Assembly: GCA_963825625.1 (NCBI GenBank)
Contig: CAWGUF010000016.1
Coordinates: 310,001-374,000 of the forward strand
DNA: 64,000 nucleotides
Reading direction: 5' to 3'
From: CAMDPA01 sp963825625
GTDB lineage: Bacteria; Pseudomonadota; Alphaproteobacteria; Rhizobiales; Hyphomicrobiaceae
Shown: piece after piece, positions 18,185 through 28,976 of the stretch
Layout: each line of letters starts with the position of its first letter
Position numbering within the stretch: position 1 is the first letter of the stretch
The notes under the pieces: model-generated
What the model saw: only the letters and a program-made list of their open reading frames with translations
Told to the model about the DNA's origin: nothing
Database searches by the model: none
Made by a program: the position numbers and the translations under genes

Positions 18185-18702
18185 TGCTGCGGCCTGCGTT
18201 CGCGTGCTGGCCTTCTGTTCGTGTGCTGGGCCTGAGGCTGGAACGGTGGCAGGCGGGAGCTCAAACACAAAGAGCAAGGCGCAGGCCTTGCTCTCAATGG
18301 CTCAGTAATCACACTAAAGTCTTTTTCGAGCCAGGCCCAACATGCCGAGGAGATCTGAACGCACCTCGCTGGCCTGCTCGATATGGGCGGCGCCCTTAGT
18401 GGGCTTGTGCCGCGATATTCTCCCTAGACTTGGGCGTCCGCCTCAGCCTTGCGACTGGGCTCAACCCCGAGACAGCGTTTCATAGCAGAGTGTCTGCGCG
18501 CTGTCAGCGCAAATGTTGCCTAATATTTCCACAGGTCTGGCGCGTCATCGAGGGGCGGCAGCGGGGGGAGGGCCTGTTGCCGCTGGGCCACGACCATGGC
18601 GGAACGTTTCTCGCCAGCGATTAGGGGAGGCGTGCTTGGGGCCACGTGCTGCTATTGAGGGGGCTGGTAGATGTCGTCGGCAATATCAGGGAGTGAGCGC
18701 GC
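18185..18702. other. Gap of about 520 bases without a gene
   Basis: No supported coding sequence is visible on either strand. The only clear structure is the hairpin at 18271-18294 listed separately. The rest is likely the 3' trailer of the hydrolase and the upstream region of the next secreted protein. Confidence 0.5.
18271..18294 (+). terminator. Perfect 10-bp hairpin after the hydrolase gene
   Basis: AGAGCAAGGC and its exact complement GCCTTGCTCT flank a four-base loop (GCAG). It lies 87 bases after the hydrolase stop. There is no T-run directly behind it; a CTTTTT occurs about 25 bases later. It is a plausible transcript end or stabiliser rather than a canonical intrinsic terminator. Confidence 0.5.
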
Positions 18703-19510
18703 GTGTTGCGGAGATGCGTTCCGGGGGTTGTCGGGGCCGCCTGGCTGATCCTCACCTGTTCCAGTGTTCAGGCCGCGGACTTGCGCGTCAGCTTTGGCGA
18801 GCTTACGAGTTTGCTGCAGACGATTGCGGCGAATGCCAAGGTCTATCTCAATAATGTGCCAGGCGGGTTTGCTGGTGGGTTGTTTTCGACCCAGTCGTAT
18901 GTGCAGATCACCACAACGCAGCAATATCCAGTGCCGATCCCGGTACGTCCGTTCCGTCTGCTTGGCTCCAGCTACGGGTATTTCGTCTCCGATGTGACGT
19001 CGACGGGGTTGCGCATCTCGCCGGTCAAGGGGGCGTTGCGGCTGACGCTTACTTTCGAGTCTGGAAGGCCCGGAGGCGGTGGCGGCCTGCGTGGAAGGTG
19101 GTTGCGCCTTGACCGACGTGCTGCCCGACATCCAATGGGACAACGCTGCGGTCGATGTCGATTTCGTGCCGATACAGCTGCGGGGCTCGTTGTCGCTGGA
19201 GGTGCAGCGGGTGACGCTGCGCGGCAAACCGCGCGCGGTGTGCAAGGCGACGGCCGATTTCGTGGAACGTAACACCTGCAGACTGGGCTTGCCGTTCGCG
19301 AACAGAACGATCCGCCAGATGATGGGGGAGCTGCCCAATATCCTGAAAGGGGCCGTCAATACGCCGTCGATCCAGACACAGCTGGCCGACGGCTTGAAGC
19401 GGTACCTCACCATCGGGCAGGCAGGGGAAGTGGCGATAAATTCCGTCAGTGTCGATCCGCGAACGCTGACGGTGACCTTCCGCTTCAATACAGCGGGCGC
19501 AGGGAATTAG
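18703..19510 (+). CDS. Secreted hypothetical protein (frameshifted)
   Basis: The function is unknown. A signal peptide (GVVGAAWLILTCSSVQAAD) leads into a beta-rich domain (DLRVSFGELTSLLQTIAA, SYVQITTTQQYPVPIPVR). The frame breaks at the GG 19063-19064. Removing one G joins LTFESEGPEAVAACVEGG to the rest (LPDIQWDNAAVDVDFVPIQL, VAINSVSVDPRTLTVTFRF), for about 268 residues. GTG at 18703 has AGGGAG nine bases upstream. The C-terminal half may form a lipid-binding type beta barrel, but I do not recognise a family. Confidence 0.65.
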
Positions 19511-19691
19511 CACCTTTGCTCGTGGGGTAGCCCGGGGTCGGGATCGCCGTTTTGCCGCAGTGGCGGGCTGTTGGCCGTTGGCGGCCTCTGTTGCAGCGCG
19601 AAGCCGAACCGGATATGAGCCGCAAACGCTTGTGTGCACCGTCGGCCTGGCTGGTTGCCGGCGCGGGTGCTTCAAACCCGGATAGCTCTCC

Positions 19692-21038
19692 ATGCGCTTG
19701 TCTAGATACTTCCTGCCCGTGCTGCGTGAAACGCCGAAGGAAGCCGAGATCGTCTCGCACCAGCTGATGCTGCGGGCGGCCATGATCAAGCAGTCGGCGG
19801 CCGGCATCTATTCGTGGCTGCCGCTGGGCCTGAAAGTCCTGAAAAAAATCGAGACTATCGTTAGGGAAGAGCAGAACCGCGCCGGCGCGGTCGAGCTGTT
19901 GATGCCGACGATCCAGTCTGCCGATTTGTGGCGCCAGTCCGGTCGCTACGATGATTATGGCAAGGAAATGCTGCGCATTACGGACAGGCATGAGCGCGAA
20001 ATGCTGTTCGGGCCGACTGCGGAGGAGGTTGTCACGGCGATCTGTCGCGACAGCATCAGGAGCTACAAAGACCTGCCGAAAAATCTCTACAACATTCAGT
20101 GGAAATTCCGTGACGAGGTGCGGCCGCGGTTCGGCGTGATGCGCGGCCGGGAGTTCCTGATGAAGGACGCGTATTCCTTCGACCTGACCGCGGACGACGC
20201 ACGCCGGGCGTATAACCGGATGTTTGTTGCCTATCTGCGCACGTTCGCGCGGATGGGATTGAAATCGATCCCCATGAAGGCTGATACCGGTCCAATCGGT
20301 GGTGATTTGTCCCATGAATTCATCATTCTGGCCGAGACGGGCGAAAGCCAGGTGTTCTGCCACAAAGACCTTATCGATGGTGTGGTGCCGGCTGCGGACA
20401 CCGATTTCGATGGGGATTTGTCGCCGATTTTCGAGGCCTGGACATCGAAATATGCCGCGACCGAGGATATGCACGATGCGGCTCGGTTCGCGGCCGAGGT
20501 GCCTCAGGACAGCCAAGTTTCTGCGCGCGGCATCGAAGTTGGCCACATTTTCTTCTTCGGGACCAAATACTCCGAGCCGATGGGCGCGAAGGTGCAGGGG
20601 CCGGACGGGCAGATGATCACGCTGCAGATGGGGTCATACGGGGTTGGGGTCTCGCGGTTGGCAGGGGCGATCATCGAGGCCTGCCACGATGACGCGGGAA
20701 TTGCCTGGCCGATGCCGGTGGCGCCATTCGAGGTCGGGCTGGTGAATCTGAAGGCCGGTGATGCTGCGACAGACGCGGCATGCGCTGATCTGTACGGCAA
20801 GCTGACGGCAGCGGGCATCGACGTGTTGCTGGATGACACGGACGAGCGGGCCGGGGGCAAGTTTGCGACGATGGATTTGATCGGTTTGCCGTTGCAGCTG
20901 GTCGTCGGGCCGAAGGGCGTGAAAGCCGGCGAGGTTGAATTCAAGCAGCGCGCCGATGGAATGAAGGTCACGTTGTCGCCTGAGGCGGCAATCAGCCGGG
21001 TCGTGGAATTCGTGAGCCGTCAACGCCGGCTTGTGTAA
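19692..21038 (+). CDS. proS: Prolyl-tRNA synthetase
   Basis: ProS charges tRNA-Pro with proline in the cytosol. The 448-residue protein has the class II core: MIKQSAAGIYSWLPLGLKVL near the N-terminus, motif 2 around IQWKFRDEVRPRFGVMRGRE, and motif 3 GSYGVGVSRL. The anticodon-binding domain follows (FEVGLVNLKAG, LLDDTDERAGGKFATMDLIG). It runs from motif 2 to motif 3 without the roughly 180-residue editing insertion of the E. coli enzyme, the short form usual in Alphaproteobacteria. lolC and lolD follow on the same strand, a common order in Hyphomicrobiales. Confidence 0.97.
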   Translation: MRLSRYFLPVLRETPKEAEIVSHQLMLRAAMIKQSAAGIYSWLPLGLKVLKKIETIVREEQNRAGAVELLMPTIQSADLWRQSGRYDDYGKEMLRITDRHEREMLFGPTAEEVVTAICRDSIRSYKDLPKNLYNIQWKFRDEVRPRFGVMRGREFLMKDAYSFDLTADDARRAYNRMFVAYLRTFARMGLKSIPMKADTGPIGGDLSHEFIILAETGESQVFCHKDLIDGVVPAADTDFDGDLSPIFEAWTSKYAATEDMHDAARFAAEVPQDSQVSARGIEVGHIFFFGTKYSEPMGAKVQGPDGQMITLQMGSYGVGVSRLAGAIIEACHDDAGIAWPMPVAPFEVGLVNLKAGDAATDAACADLYGKLTAAGIDVLLDDTDERAGGKFATMDLIGLPLQLVVGPKGVKAGEVEFKQRADGMKVTLSPEAAISRVVEFVSRQRRLV

Positions 21039-21067
21039 GGGCTCGGATGCCTGTTGTTGGCAGCAGG

Positions 21068-21146
21068 CTAGTGTAGCGCACCTGACGTTTGGACCCCGGT
21101 AGCGGCTGGGCTCGAAACCAAACGTCAGGTGCAAAAGCTACACTAG
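21068..21146. repeat. Intergenic palindrome, copy 2 of a repeat family
   Basis: A two-part inverted repeat. The outer arms CTAGTGTAG (21068-21076) and CTACACTAG (21138-21146) are perfect 9-mers. The inner arms GCACCTGACGTTTGG (21078-21092) and its exact complement (21118-21132) are perfect 15-mers. The 25-base loop contains CGGCTGGGCTCG. It sits between proS and lolC, 13 bases before a second palindrome of the same design. Confidence 0.9.
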
Positions 21147-21159
21147 TCTCATGATGTTG

Positions 21160-21235
21160 CTAGTGTTCCTCATGGTTCTGACATTTGCTCGGAGCCAGGC
21201 CGTAAGGGAAGCAAATGTCAGAGCCGGAACACTAG
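21160..21235. repeat. Intergenic palindrome, copy 3 of a repeat family (inverted orientation)
   Basis: Outer arms CTAGTGTTC (21160-21168) and GAACACTAG (21227-21235) are perfect. Inner 16-base arms (21174-21189 and 21210-21225) contain TCTGACATTTGCT with one G-T pair. The loop, read on the minus strand, contains CGGCCTGGCTCCG, matching the loops of copies 1 and 2. It ends 17 bases before the lolC start, so it may affect lolC translation or mRNA processing. Confidence 0.9.
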
Positions 21236-21252
21236 GGGGAAGTCGAAACCAA

Positions 21253-22527
21253 ATGGCCAGCTCGAACGATACCCGTGCGTTTGCTGCATTCGAATGGATG
21301 CTTGCTACGCGTTATCTGCGGGCGCGGCGCAAGGAAGGCTTCATATCGGTCATAGCGGGCTTCTCGTTCGTCGGCATCATGCTGGGCGTTGCCACGCTGA
21401 TCATCGTGATGGCGGTGATGAATGGCTTCCGCAACCAGTTGTTCGACAAGATCCTCGGCCTCAACGGGCATGCGGTCATCTACAAGGCGGAAGGGACGGG
21501 ACCGTTCACAGAGTATCCGGACATCGTGCGAAAAGCCGGACGCGTGCCGGGCGTGCGCCATGTGATTCCCGTGGTCGAAGGGCAGGTCATGGTGTCGTCG
21601 CCGGCGCAGGGGCTTGGCGGCCTGGTGCGTGGGGCCACGGAGGAGGGAATCAAGGCGATCCCGCTGGTCGCAAAGAACGTGATTGCCGGATCGCTGGACG
21701 GTTTCGACGACAAGAAAGGCATTGCGATCGGCAGTCGGCTCGCCACCGCGCTGGGTGTTGCGCAAGGGGGCTCGGTGACGCTGATCTCGCCGCGAGGTAC
21801 CACGACGCCATTCGGCACCGCGCCGCGATCGCGCTCGTACCGTATTCTGGCCGTGTTCGAGATGGGGATGTCGGAATACGACAAGAGCATGGTGTTCATG
21901 CCGCTGGCTGAGGCGAAGCGCTATTTTTCGCGTGGCGAGCAGGTCGATGTCCTGGAAGTGATGACGGATAATGCGGAACGCGTCGATGCGACTGTCGAGG
22001 CGCTTAAGACGTCGCTGGGGCCGGGCTACGGCTTCACAACGTGGCGCCAGCGGAACATGTCGTTTTTCACAGTGCTGGAGGTGGAGCGGACGGTGATGTT
22101 CATCATCCTGTCTTTGATCATCCTTGTTGCGGCGCTGAATATCATCTCGGGTCTGATGATGCTGGTCAAAGACAAAGGACGCGATATCGCAATCCTGCGC
22201 ACGATGGGTGCGAGCAAGGGGGCGATGATGCGCGTGTTCCTTATCACCGGTGCGGCGATCGGGGTCGTGGGCACGATCGCTGGTCTGATCCTGGGCATTA
22301 TTTTCTGCCTGAACATCGAAAGCATCCGGCAGTTCGTGCAGTGGCTCACCGGCACGACTTTGATGGACCCGACGGTTTATTATCTGTCGCGGTTGCCGGC
22401 GGATATCGATGTGAGGGAGACGACATTCATTGTCGTGATGGCGCTGGTGCTCTCGGTGCTGGCAACGATCTACCCATCGTGGAGAGCGTCCCGTCTCGAC
22501 CCTGTCGAAGCGCTCAGGTACGAGTAG
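21253..22527 (+). CDS. lolC: Lipoprotein-releasing ABC transporter permease LolC/LolE
   Basis: The inner-membrane permease of the Lol system, which extracts lipoproteins destined for the outer membrane. Topology and motifs fit: an N-terminal MLATRYLRARRKEGFISVIAG, the first membrane segment (GIMLGVATLIIVMAVMNG), a large periplasmic domain (about residues 55-280), then three C-terminal segments and the ending YPSWRASRLDPVEALRYE. The ATG at 21253 (MASSNDTRAF) is taken as the start. An in-frame upstream start would translate through the palindrome. Only one permease gene is present, as in species that use a LolC/E hybrid (LolF-like) with LolD. Confidence 0.93.
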   Translation: MASSNDTRAFAAFEWMLATRYLRARRKEGFISVIAGFSFVGIMLGVATLIIVMAVMNGFRNQLFDKILGLNGHAVIYKAEGTGPFTEYPDIVRKAGRVPGVRHVIPVVEGQVMVSSPAQGLGGLVRGATEEGIKAIPLVAKNVIAGSLDGFDDKKGIAIGSRLATALGVAQGGSVTLISPRGTTTPFGTAPRSRSYRILAVFEMGMSEYDKSMVFMPLAEAKRYFSRGEQVDVLEVMTDNAERVDATVEALKTSLGPGYGFTTWRQRNMSFFTVLEVERTVMFIILSLIILVAALNIISGLMMLVKDKGRDIAILRTMGASKGAMMRVFLITGAAIGVVGTIAGLILGIIFCLNIESIRQFVQWLTGTTLMDPTVYYLSRLPADIDVRETTFIVVMALVLSVLATIYPSWRASRLDPVEALRYE

Positions 22528-22544
22528 GCCTGGAGGGATAGCCT

Positions 22545-23255
22545 GTGAAGGATGGTGGACTTGTGCCCGTACTCGAGCTGCAGTCGCTGGTGCGCGTGTA
22601 CCGCCAGGGCGAGCGCAAGGTGGCTGTTCTGAACGGTGCGTCAGCGGTTTTGCATCAGGGCGAAGCGGTCGCTCTGGTGGGGCCGTCGGGGGCCGGGAAA
22701 TCCACGCTGCTGCATATCGCCGGGCTGCTCGAGACACCGGACACGGGCCACGTGCTCATCAATGGTCGCGACTGTAGCGGCATGACCGACGACAGCCGGA
22801 CCAAGGTTCGCCGGCATGAGATGGGCTTCGTCTATCAGTTTCACCAGTTGCTGGCGGAATTCTCGGCCCTGGAGAATGTCGCGCTGCCGCAGATGATCCA
22901 AGGCAAGAGCCGTCGGCAGGCGGAGGAGCGTGCCCGGTCACTGCTGGCGGGGCTAGGGCTGGCAGAGCGTGTCGACCATCGTCCAGCCGAGCTATCTGGT
23001 GGCGAACAGCAACGTACTGCGATCGCGCGGGCGCTGGCCAATACGCCGCGGCTGCTGTTGGCGGATGAGCCGACGGGAAATCTCGATCCTCATACGTCCG
23101 AAGGGGTGTTCGGAGAGCTGCTGGCGCTGATCGAGCGTACCCGCATCGCCGCATTAATTGCCACGCACAACATGGATCTGGCGCGGCGCATGCATCGGGT
23201 GCTGCTGATGGAAAACGGCTTGTTGCGGGAAATTGCTCCAGCGGCGGTGCGTTGA
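22545..23255 (+). CDS. lolD: Lipoprotein-releasing ABC transporter ATP-binding protein LolD
   Basis: The ATPase that powers lipoprotein release with LolC/E. It has Walker A GPSGAGKST (residues 46-54), the Q-loop in GFVYQFHQLLAEFSALEN (the LolD-type sequence), signature ELSGGEQQR and Walker B LLLADEPTGNLD, with the switch His in IATHN. GTG at 22545 follows GGAGGGATAGCCT and lies 17 bases after the lolC stop, so the two form an operon. Confidence 0.96.
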   Translation: MKDGGLVPVLELQSLVRVYRQGERKVAVLNGASAVLHQGEAVALVGPSGAGKSTLLHIAGLLETPDTGHVLINGRDCSGMTDDSRTKVRRHEMGFVYQFHQLLAEFSALENVALPQMIQGKSRRQAEERARSLLAGLGLAERVDHRPAELSGGEQQRTAIARALANTPRLLLADEPTGNLDPHTSEGVFGELLALIERTRIAALIATHNMDLARRMHRVLLMENGLLREIAPAAVR

Positions 23256-23367
23256 GACACCCGTCGACCCCGCATTGATACGTGTGCTGGACGGCGCGGC
23301 AATTGCCTGACACGATGGGTCGGCAGGCCGGGAGCGGCTCGGCGCAGGTCATGCAGGACGGTCGGGT

Positions 23368-23763
23368 GTGGTCCGAAACATAGCATTTATTACCGCGGCG
23401 TCTGTCGTCGTCACATTGGCTGCTCATGAGGTTGCGGTTGCTGCAGGCTGCCAGATCAAGGATTCGCCATGCTATCCGTGGCGGATCGAAGCGGGCGAAG
23501 CGGAAACCGCGCTGCTGGAGGTCGTTCCCAACAATGCGATCACGGGCGCTACGTTCCGGGTCTGTGTGTGCCCGCCCACGAAGGGCGTGTCGATGGTGTT
23601 CGATTTCAAGGACAGCAAGCGCACGATCGGCACTGTTCCGGATGCTGCCGCGGGCCCGGTGTGCCGGGATTTCCGCATTCAGACCGCACGTTCGTCGCGT
23701 CTGCTCGTGCGGCGCGGGGCCGGCGCGAGCGGCGCCGTGGAAGGGTGCTACGTAACCTATTGA
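23368..23763 (+). CDS. Small secreted cysteine-containing hypothetical protein
   Basis: A 131-residue protein with a signal peptide (MVRNIAFITAASVVVTLAAHEVAVAA) and five or six cysteines in the mature part (GCQIKDSPCYPW, FRVCVCPPTKG, PVCRDF, EGCYVTY), which suggests disulfide bonds in the periplasm. GTG is the probable start. No family is recognised. It stands between lolD and a convergent small gene, so its position gives no clue to function. Confidence 0.65.
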   Translation: MVRNIAFITAASVVVTLAAHEVAVAAGCQIKDSPCYPWRIEAGEAETALLEVVPNNAITGATFRVCVCPPTKGVSMVFDFKDSKRTIGTVPDAAAGPVCRDFRIQTARSSRLLVRRGAGASGAVEGCYVTY

Positions 23764-23782
23764 GGGCAGCCGGATTGGAGGC

Positions 23783-23965
23783 TCAGCTTTCGCGCGGGCC
23801 CTTCATCTGTCGCAGGGCTTGTTCTATGCGACGCCAGTTGCGCGCCTCCTCTTTTGCCCCCTGCTGCTCCAGCTGAGCTGCCTTTTGCGCTGCTTGCGCC
23901 ACTGCCTTGGGGCCATGGACCTCGTAGAGCTTGCGCGCATGCTCTTGGATCTGGGTTGCTTCCAT
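23783..23965 (-). CDS. Small conserved helical protein (60 aa)
   Basis: A 60-residue soluble protein, MEATQIQEHARKLYEVHGPK through RNWRRIEQALRQMKGPRES, predicted to be two alpha-helices. Such short proteins recur in Alphaproteobacteria without a known function. The ATG at 23965 is supported by AAGGAGGCAATC just upstream, a near-perfect ribosome site; the longer open frame upstream has none. It is convergent with the secreted protein before it and lies downstream of cvpA on the same strand. Confidence 0.75.
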   Translation of the reverse strand: MEATQIQEHARKLYEVHGPKAVAQAAQKAAQLEQQGAKEEARNWRRIEQALRQMKGPRES

Positions 23966-24083
23966 GATTGCCTCCTTGCTCTGGGAGCAGGAGATGGCGG
24001 CAATCGCGCGAGGTATCCATGATCGAGCGCAAGCGTGTGGCTCGGTCATGCGTTGTGACGTCGATGGGGCCAGCCGTTGGGCC

Positions 24084-24629
24084 TCAGCCCTGCTTTTGAT
24101 CGGGGGCAGCCTTGTTCAGAATTCGATTGTAAATCAACTCCAGGGTCGGCTCCAGGCTGCGTCCGGTACTGAGCAGCATCTCGCGAGACTTGGCTTGGGT
24201 GACAAATGCGAACTGATCCTTCTCGGGGACATAGTGGTGATAGACCATGAACAGGATCAGCACGATCACGAAGCCCCTCAAGACGCCGAAGGCAAAGCCG
24301 CCAATGCGGTCGATCAGACCGATGCGGCTGTCGAGGATGGCATCGGAGATGCGCGACGTGAACAGGTGCACGATCAGCAGCACGATCACGAAGATGAGCG
24401 CGCCAACGCCGATCTGGACGACGATCACGGGGCTGCCGCCGATCTGTTTGGCGATGTCCTCTGCGATCTGCTTCTGATACAGAAAAAAGTAGGCGAATGC
24501 TCCGGCTGCGATGATCCAGGACAGGATCGACAGCACCTCTCGGGATAGCCCCCTGTACATCGCCAGGATGCCGGAGATGAAGCAGAGCGCGAGGAGCAGG
24601 ATATCCAGGTAGCTGAGCGGCCCGACCAT
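24084..24629 (-). CDS. cvpA: CvpA family membrane protein
   Basis: An inner-membrane protein of the colicin V production family, tied in other bacteria to envelope homeostasis. Four hydrophobic segments are visible: LDILLLALCFISGILAMYRG, ILSWIIAAGAFAYFFLY, VQIGVGALIFVIVLLIVHLF and FGVLRGFVIVLILFMVYHHY. The family sequence RGLSREVLSILSW follows the first segment. It lies downstream of radA on the same strand, the usual alphaproteobacterial radA-cvpA order. The protein has 181 residues. Confidence 0.93.
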   Translation of the reverse strand: MVGPLSYLDILLLALCFISGILAMYRGLSREVLSILSWIIAAGAFAYFFLYQKQIAEDIAKQIGGSPVIVVQIGVGALIFVIVLLIVHLFTSRISDAILDSRIGLIDRIGGFAFGVLRGFVIVLILFMVYHHYVPEKDQFAFVTQAKSREMLLSTGRSLEPTLELIYNRILNKAAPDQKQG

Positions 24630-24772
24630 GGCGCGAAGTTCCTCGAGTTGGGCATCGGTGAAGCGACGATGACAGCAATTCGTTTACCGTATCGTTTATC
24701 CTCTATTCGAACATTCGGCAGCCACTACTTCTGAGCGCCTGTTCATGGAGCCGCGCTGGTGTGCGGATATTG

Positions 24773-26170
<1,398 letters not shown>

Positions 26171-26175
26171 GGGTG

Positions 26176-27336
26176 TCAGTCTCCGTCTCCGGCGTAGACG
26201 CGATGCACGCGCTGGCTGAGCCGCGACAACAGCTCGTAGCCGATCGTGCCGGCGCGGTCGGTGAGGTCGTCGACGGTTACGCGATCTCCGATCACCTCGA
26301 CCCAGCCGCCACGCCGCGCCAGATGCTGCGGCACGCCGCTGACATCGACCGACAGCAGGTCCATCGATACGCGGCCGACGACCGGCACGGGGTAGTCGCC
26401 AATAAAGCCGACTGTCTGAGGTTTGCCCGGCTCGCCCAGCGCGCGCAGGAAGCCGTCGGCATAGCCGCAGGCGATGGTTGCGATTCGGGAAGGTGTCGTC
26501 ACCGCCCAGGTTCCGCCATAGCCGACGGTTTCTCCCGGCTGGATATCGCGGACCTGCAGGATGCGGGCTGTGAGGCGGACAACCGGCCGCACGGGGGGCG
26601 CGGCGCCTTCGCTGGCGCGGCCGCCGTAAAGCGCAAACCCGGGGCGGACCATGTCGTAATGATAAGCGGGGCCGAGAAAGATGCCGCCCGAATTGGCAAG
26701 GCTGGCGCGGGCCGGTGGCAGGGCGGCGCGCAGGCGGTCGAACAGCAGCCGCTGCGTCTCGTTCTTGGGACTGTTCGGCTGATCCGCGCAGGCGAGGTGC
26801 GACAACACCAGAGAAACGCGCATGGCGGACAACAGGCTCGGGTGCTGCCTTAGCCGCAGCACGTCGGCCTCTTGCAGGCCGAGGCGGTTGATTCCGGTGT
26901 CGATGTGCAGTGCGGCCGGCAGGCGGCGACCGAGGTTGGTGCAAAAGCGCGCCCAGTCCTCGATTTCCGGCAGGCTGGACAACGCAGGCCTCAGGTCGAA
27001 GCCGGAGTAGGAATGCTCGGCGCCGGGCAAAAGACCGTCCAAGACATAGATTTCAGCGCTGTGCGAGACCTCGCGCACGCGGCGGCCTTCCTCCAGCGTG
27101 GCGACGAAGAACGTCCGGCAACCTTGACGCAGGAGGGCGCGGGTGACGTGCTCGAGGCCCAGGCCGTAGGCGTCGGCCTTGACCACGCCGGCGCACTCTG
27201 CGCTGCCGATCTCGGCGTTGAGGCGTCGCCAGTTGCTGCCCAGCGCCTGCAAGTCGATGCGCAGCACGGCGCGGGCGTCGGCGGGGATGCTGTCGTCCTC
27301 GCCAAGGATCAGCGACGCAGGCTTTGCATCGTCCAT
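26176..27336 (-). CDS. alr: Alanine racemase
   Basis: This enzyme interconverts L- and D-alanine for peptidoglycan using pyridoxal phosphate. The PLP Lys is in VVKADAYGLG (Lys about 53). The second catalytic Tyr lies in GETVGYGGTW, and YDMVRPGFALYGG and VVGRVSMDL are family sequences. The start at 27336 (MDDAKPASL) gives a normal length of 386 residues. Upstream in-frame starts would add an atypical 32-residue extension, though the ribosome site is weak in either case. It lies between dnaB and radA on one strand. Confidence 0.95.
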   Translation of the reverse strand: MDDAKPASLILGEDDSIPADARAVLRIDLQALGSNWRRLNAEIGSAECAGVVKADAYGLGLEHVTRALLRQGCRTFFVATLEEGRRVREVSHSAEIYVLDGLLPGAEHSYSGFDLRPALSSLPEIEDWARFCTNLGRRLPAALHIDTGINRLGLQEADVLRLRQHPSLLSAMRVSLVLSHLACADQPNSPKNETQRLLFDRLRAALPPARASLANSGGIFLGPAYHYDMVRPGFALYGGRASEGAAPPVRPVVRLTARILQVRDIQPGETVGYGGTWAVTTPSRIATIACGYADGFLRALGEPGKPQTVGFIGDYPVPVVGRVSMDLLSVDVSGVPQHLARRGGWVEVIGDRVTVDDLTDRAGTIGYELLSRLSQRVHRVYAGDGD

Positions 27337-27458
27337 GGACCGGTATCCGCAGTGGATCGAATCGCAGCGAAACGTGCCGGCCGAAAGTGTGGCCGACAGG
27401 AAGCGTGTGCAACACGAACTAGCACGATTCAAGGCGCGATGCCGCTATTGCGTCGGGC

Positions 27459-28976
27459 CTATTCGTAGGATTGCACCTGGTATTCCTTGGCGAGATTGCC
27501 AAATCGGGTGAATTGGCCTTCGAATGACAACATGACGGTGCCGACGGGGCCGTGGCGCTGCTTGCCGATGATGACCTCGGCCTTGCCCGTCACCTGCTCC
27601 ATCTTGGCTTGCCATTCAAAGAACTTCTCGCTGCCCTCGGCCGGTTTGGCGCGCTCGACATAGTATTCCTCGCGGAAGACGAACATGACCACGTCGGCGT
27701 CCTGCTCGATCGAGCCCGATTCGCGCAGGTCGGACAGTTGCGGTCGTTTGTCCTCGCGTTGCTCGACGGCGCGGGAGAGCTGGGACAGCGCGATAATCGG
27801 AACATTGAGCTCCTTGGCCAGCGCCTTGAGGCCGGTGGTGATCTCGGTGATCTCCTGCACGCGGCTGGCCGAGGCCGATTTGGATGAGCCCGACAACAGC
27901 TGCAGGTAGTCGACGATCAAGAGCTGCAGCCCGTGCTGACGTTTCAGCTTGCGGGCGCGGGCGGCAAGCTGCGCCACGGTGATGCCGCCGGTGGCATCGA
28001 TGAACAGTGGGGCGACCGACATCTCCTGGCTGACCTGCACGAGGCGGCGGAAGTCATCCTCGCTGATCATGCCGCGGCGGATTTTCTCCGACGGGATCTC
28101 GGACTGCTCCGACAGGATACGGGCGGCGAGCTGCTCGGCCGACATTTCCAGGGAGAAGAAGCCTACTTTGCCACCGTTGGCGGCCTTGACCGTGCCGTCG
28201 GCCTCGCGGCTCTCCTGGTAGACCTTGGCGACGTTGAAGGCGATGTTGGTGACGAGCGCGGTTTTGCCCATCGAAGGACGGCCAGCAAGGATGATGAGGT
28301 CGGACGGCTGCAGACCGCCCATCTTGGCATCGAGATCGACCAGACCAGTGGACAGCCCTGACAAATGGCCATCACGCTGGTAGGCGGCGCTGGCCATGTC
28401 GATGGCTTCGGTCAGTGCCTTGCTGAACGTCACGAAACCCTGGCCGTACTTGCCGCTTTCGGCAAGCTGATAGAGCCGGCCTTCGGCCTCCTGGATCTGG
28501 GAGTCGGGAGGTGAATCCACCGGGGAATCATAGGCGACGTTGACGAGGTCCTCGCCGATAGTGATCAACTGGCGGCGGACGGCCAGATCGTAGACCGTTC
28601 GTCCGTATTCGGTTGCATTGATGATGGTCGTGGCATTGACGGCGAGCCGGGCGAGGTACTGCGGCACGGTCAGCGTTTCATCGATGCGCTCAGCGGTCTC
28701 GAAATAGGTCCGGAGCGTGATCGGCGTAGCGGGCTTGCCTGCCTGGATCAGCTTGCCGGCGGTCTCGAATATCTGGGCGTGCAACGGGTCGTAGAAGTGC
28801 TCCGGGTGCAGAAAGCCTGCAACGCGGTCGAGGGCTTCGTTATTGACGAGAATGGCGCCAAGCAGTGCCTGCTCGGCGTCGATGTTGTGTGGCGGCTGAC
28901 GGAAGGCCAGCGGCTCGGATGCGTCGGCCTGTGCGCGAAGCCGGTCGACGAGGAAGGGGGCGGTGTCGCTTGTCAT
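27459..28976 (-). CDS. dnaB: Replicative DNA helicase DnaB
   Basis: The hexameric 5'-3' helicase of the replication fork. The N-terminal primase-binding domain (PPHNIDAEQALLGAILVNNE) is followed by the RecA-like motor with Walker A AGRPSMGKTALV, Walker B LLIVDYLQLL, and the motif around LSQLSRAVEQREDKRPQLSD. The ATG at 28976 (MTSDTAPFL) gives 505 residues. The dnaB-alr-radA-cvpA order is typical for Alphaproteobacteria. Confidence 0.97.
   Translation of the reverse strand: MTSDTAPFLVDRLRAQADASEPLAFRQPPHNIDAEQALLGAILVNNEALDRVAGFLHPEHFYDPLHAQIFETAGKLIQAGKPATPITLRTYFETAERIDETLTVPQYLARLAVNATTIINATEYGRTVYDLAVRRQLITIGEDLVNVAYDSPVDSPPDSQIQEAEGRLYQLAESGKYGQGFVTFSKALTEAIDMASAAYQRDGHLSGLSTGLVDLDAKMGGLQPSDLIILAGRPSMGKTALVTNIAFNVAKVYQESREADGTVKAANGGKVGFFSLEMSAEQLAARILSEQSEIPSEKIRRGMISEDDFRRLVQVSQEMSVAPLFIDATGGITVAQLAARARKLKRQHGLQLLIVDYLQLLSGSSKSASASRVQEITEITTGLKALAKELNVPIIALSQLSRAVEQREDKRPQLSDLRESGSIEQDADVVMFVFREEYYVERAKPAEGSEKFFEWQAKMEQVTGKAEVIIGKQRHGPVGTVMLSFEGQFTRFGNLAKEYQVQSYE

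Noticed and set aside
21232..22737. A 501-codon minus-strand open frame opposite lolC and the start of lolD
   Set aside because: High-GC third positions create long antisense frames; lolC and lolD are certain from their motifs and the antisense product is low-complexity and His/Arg-rich.
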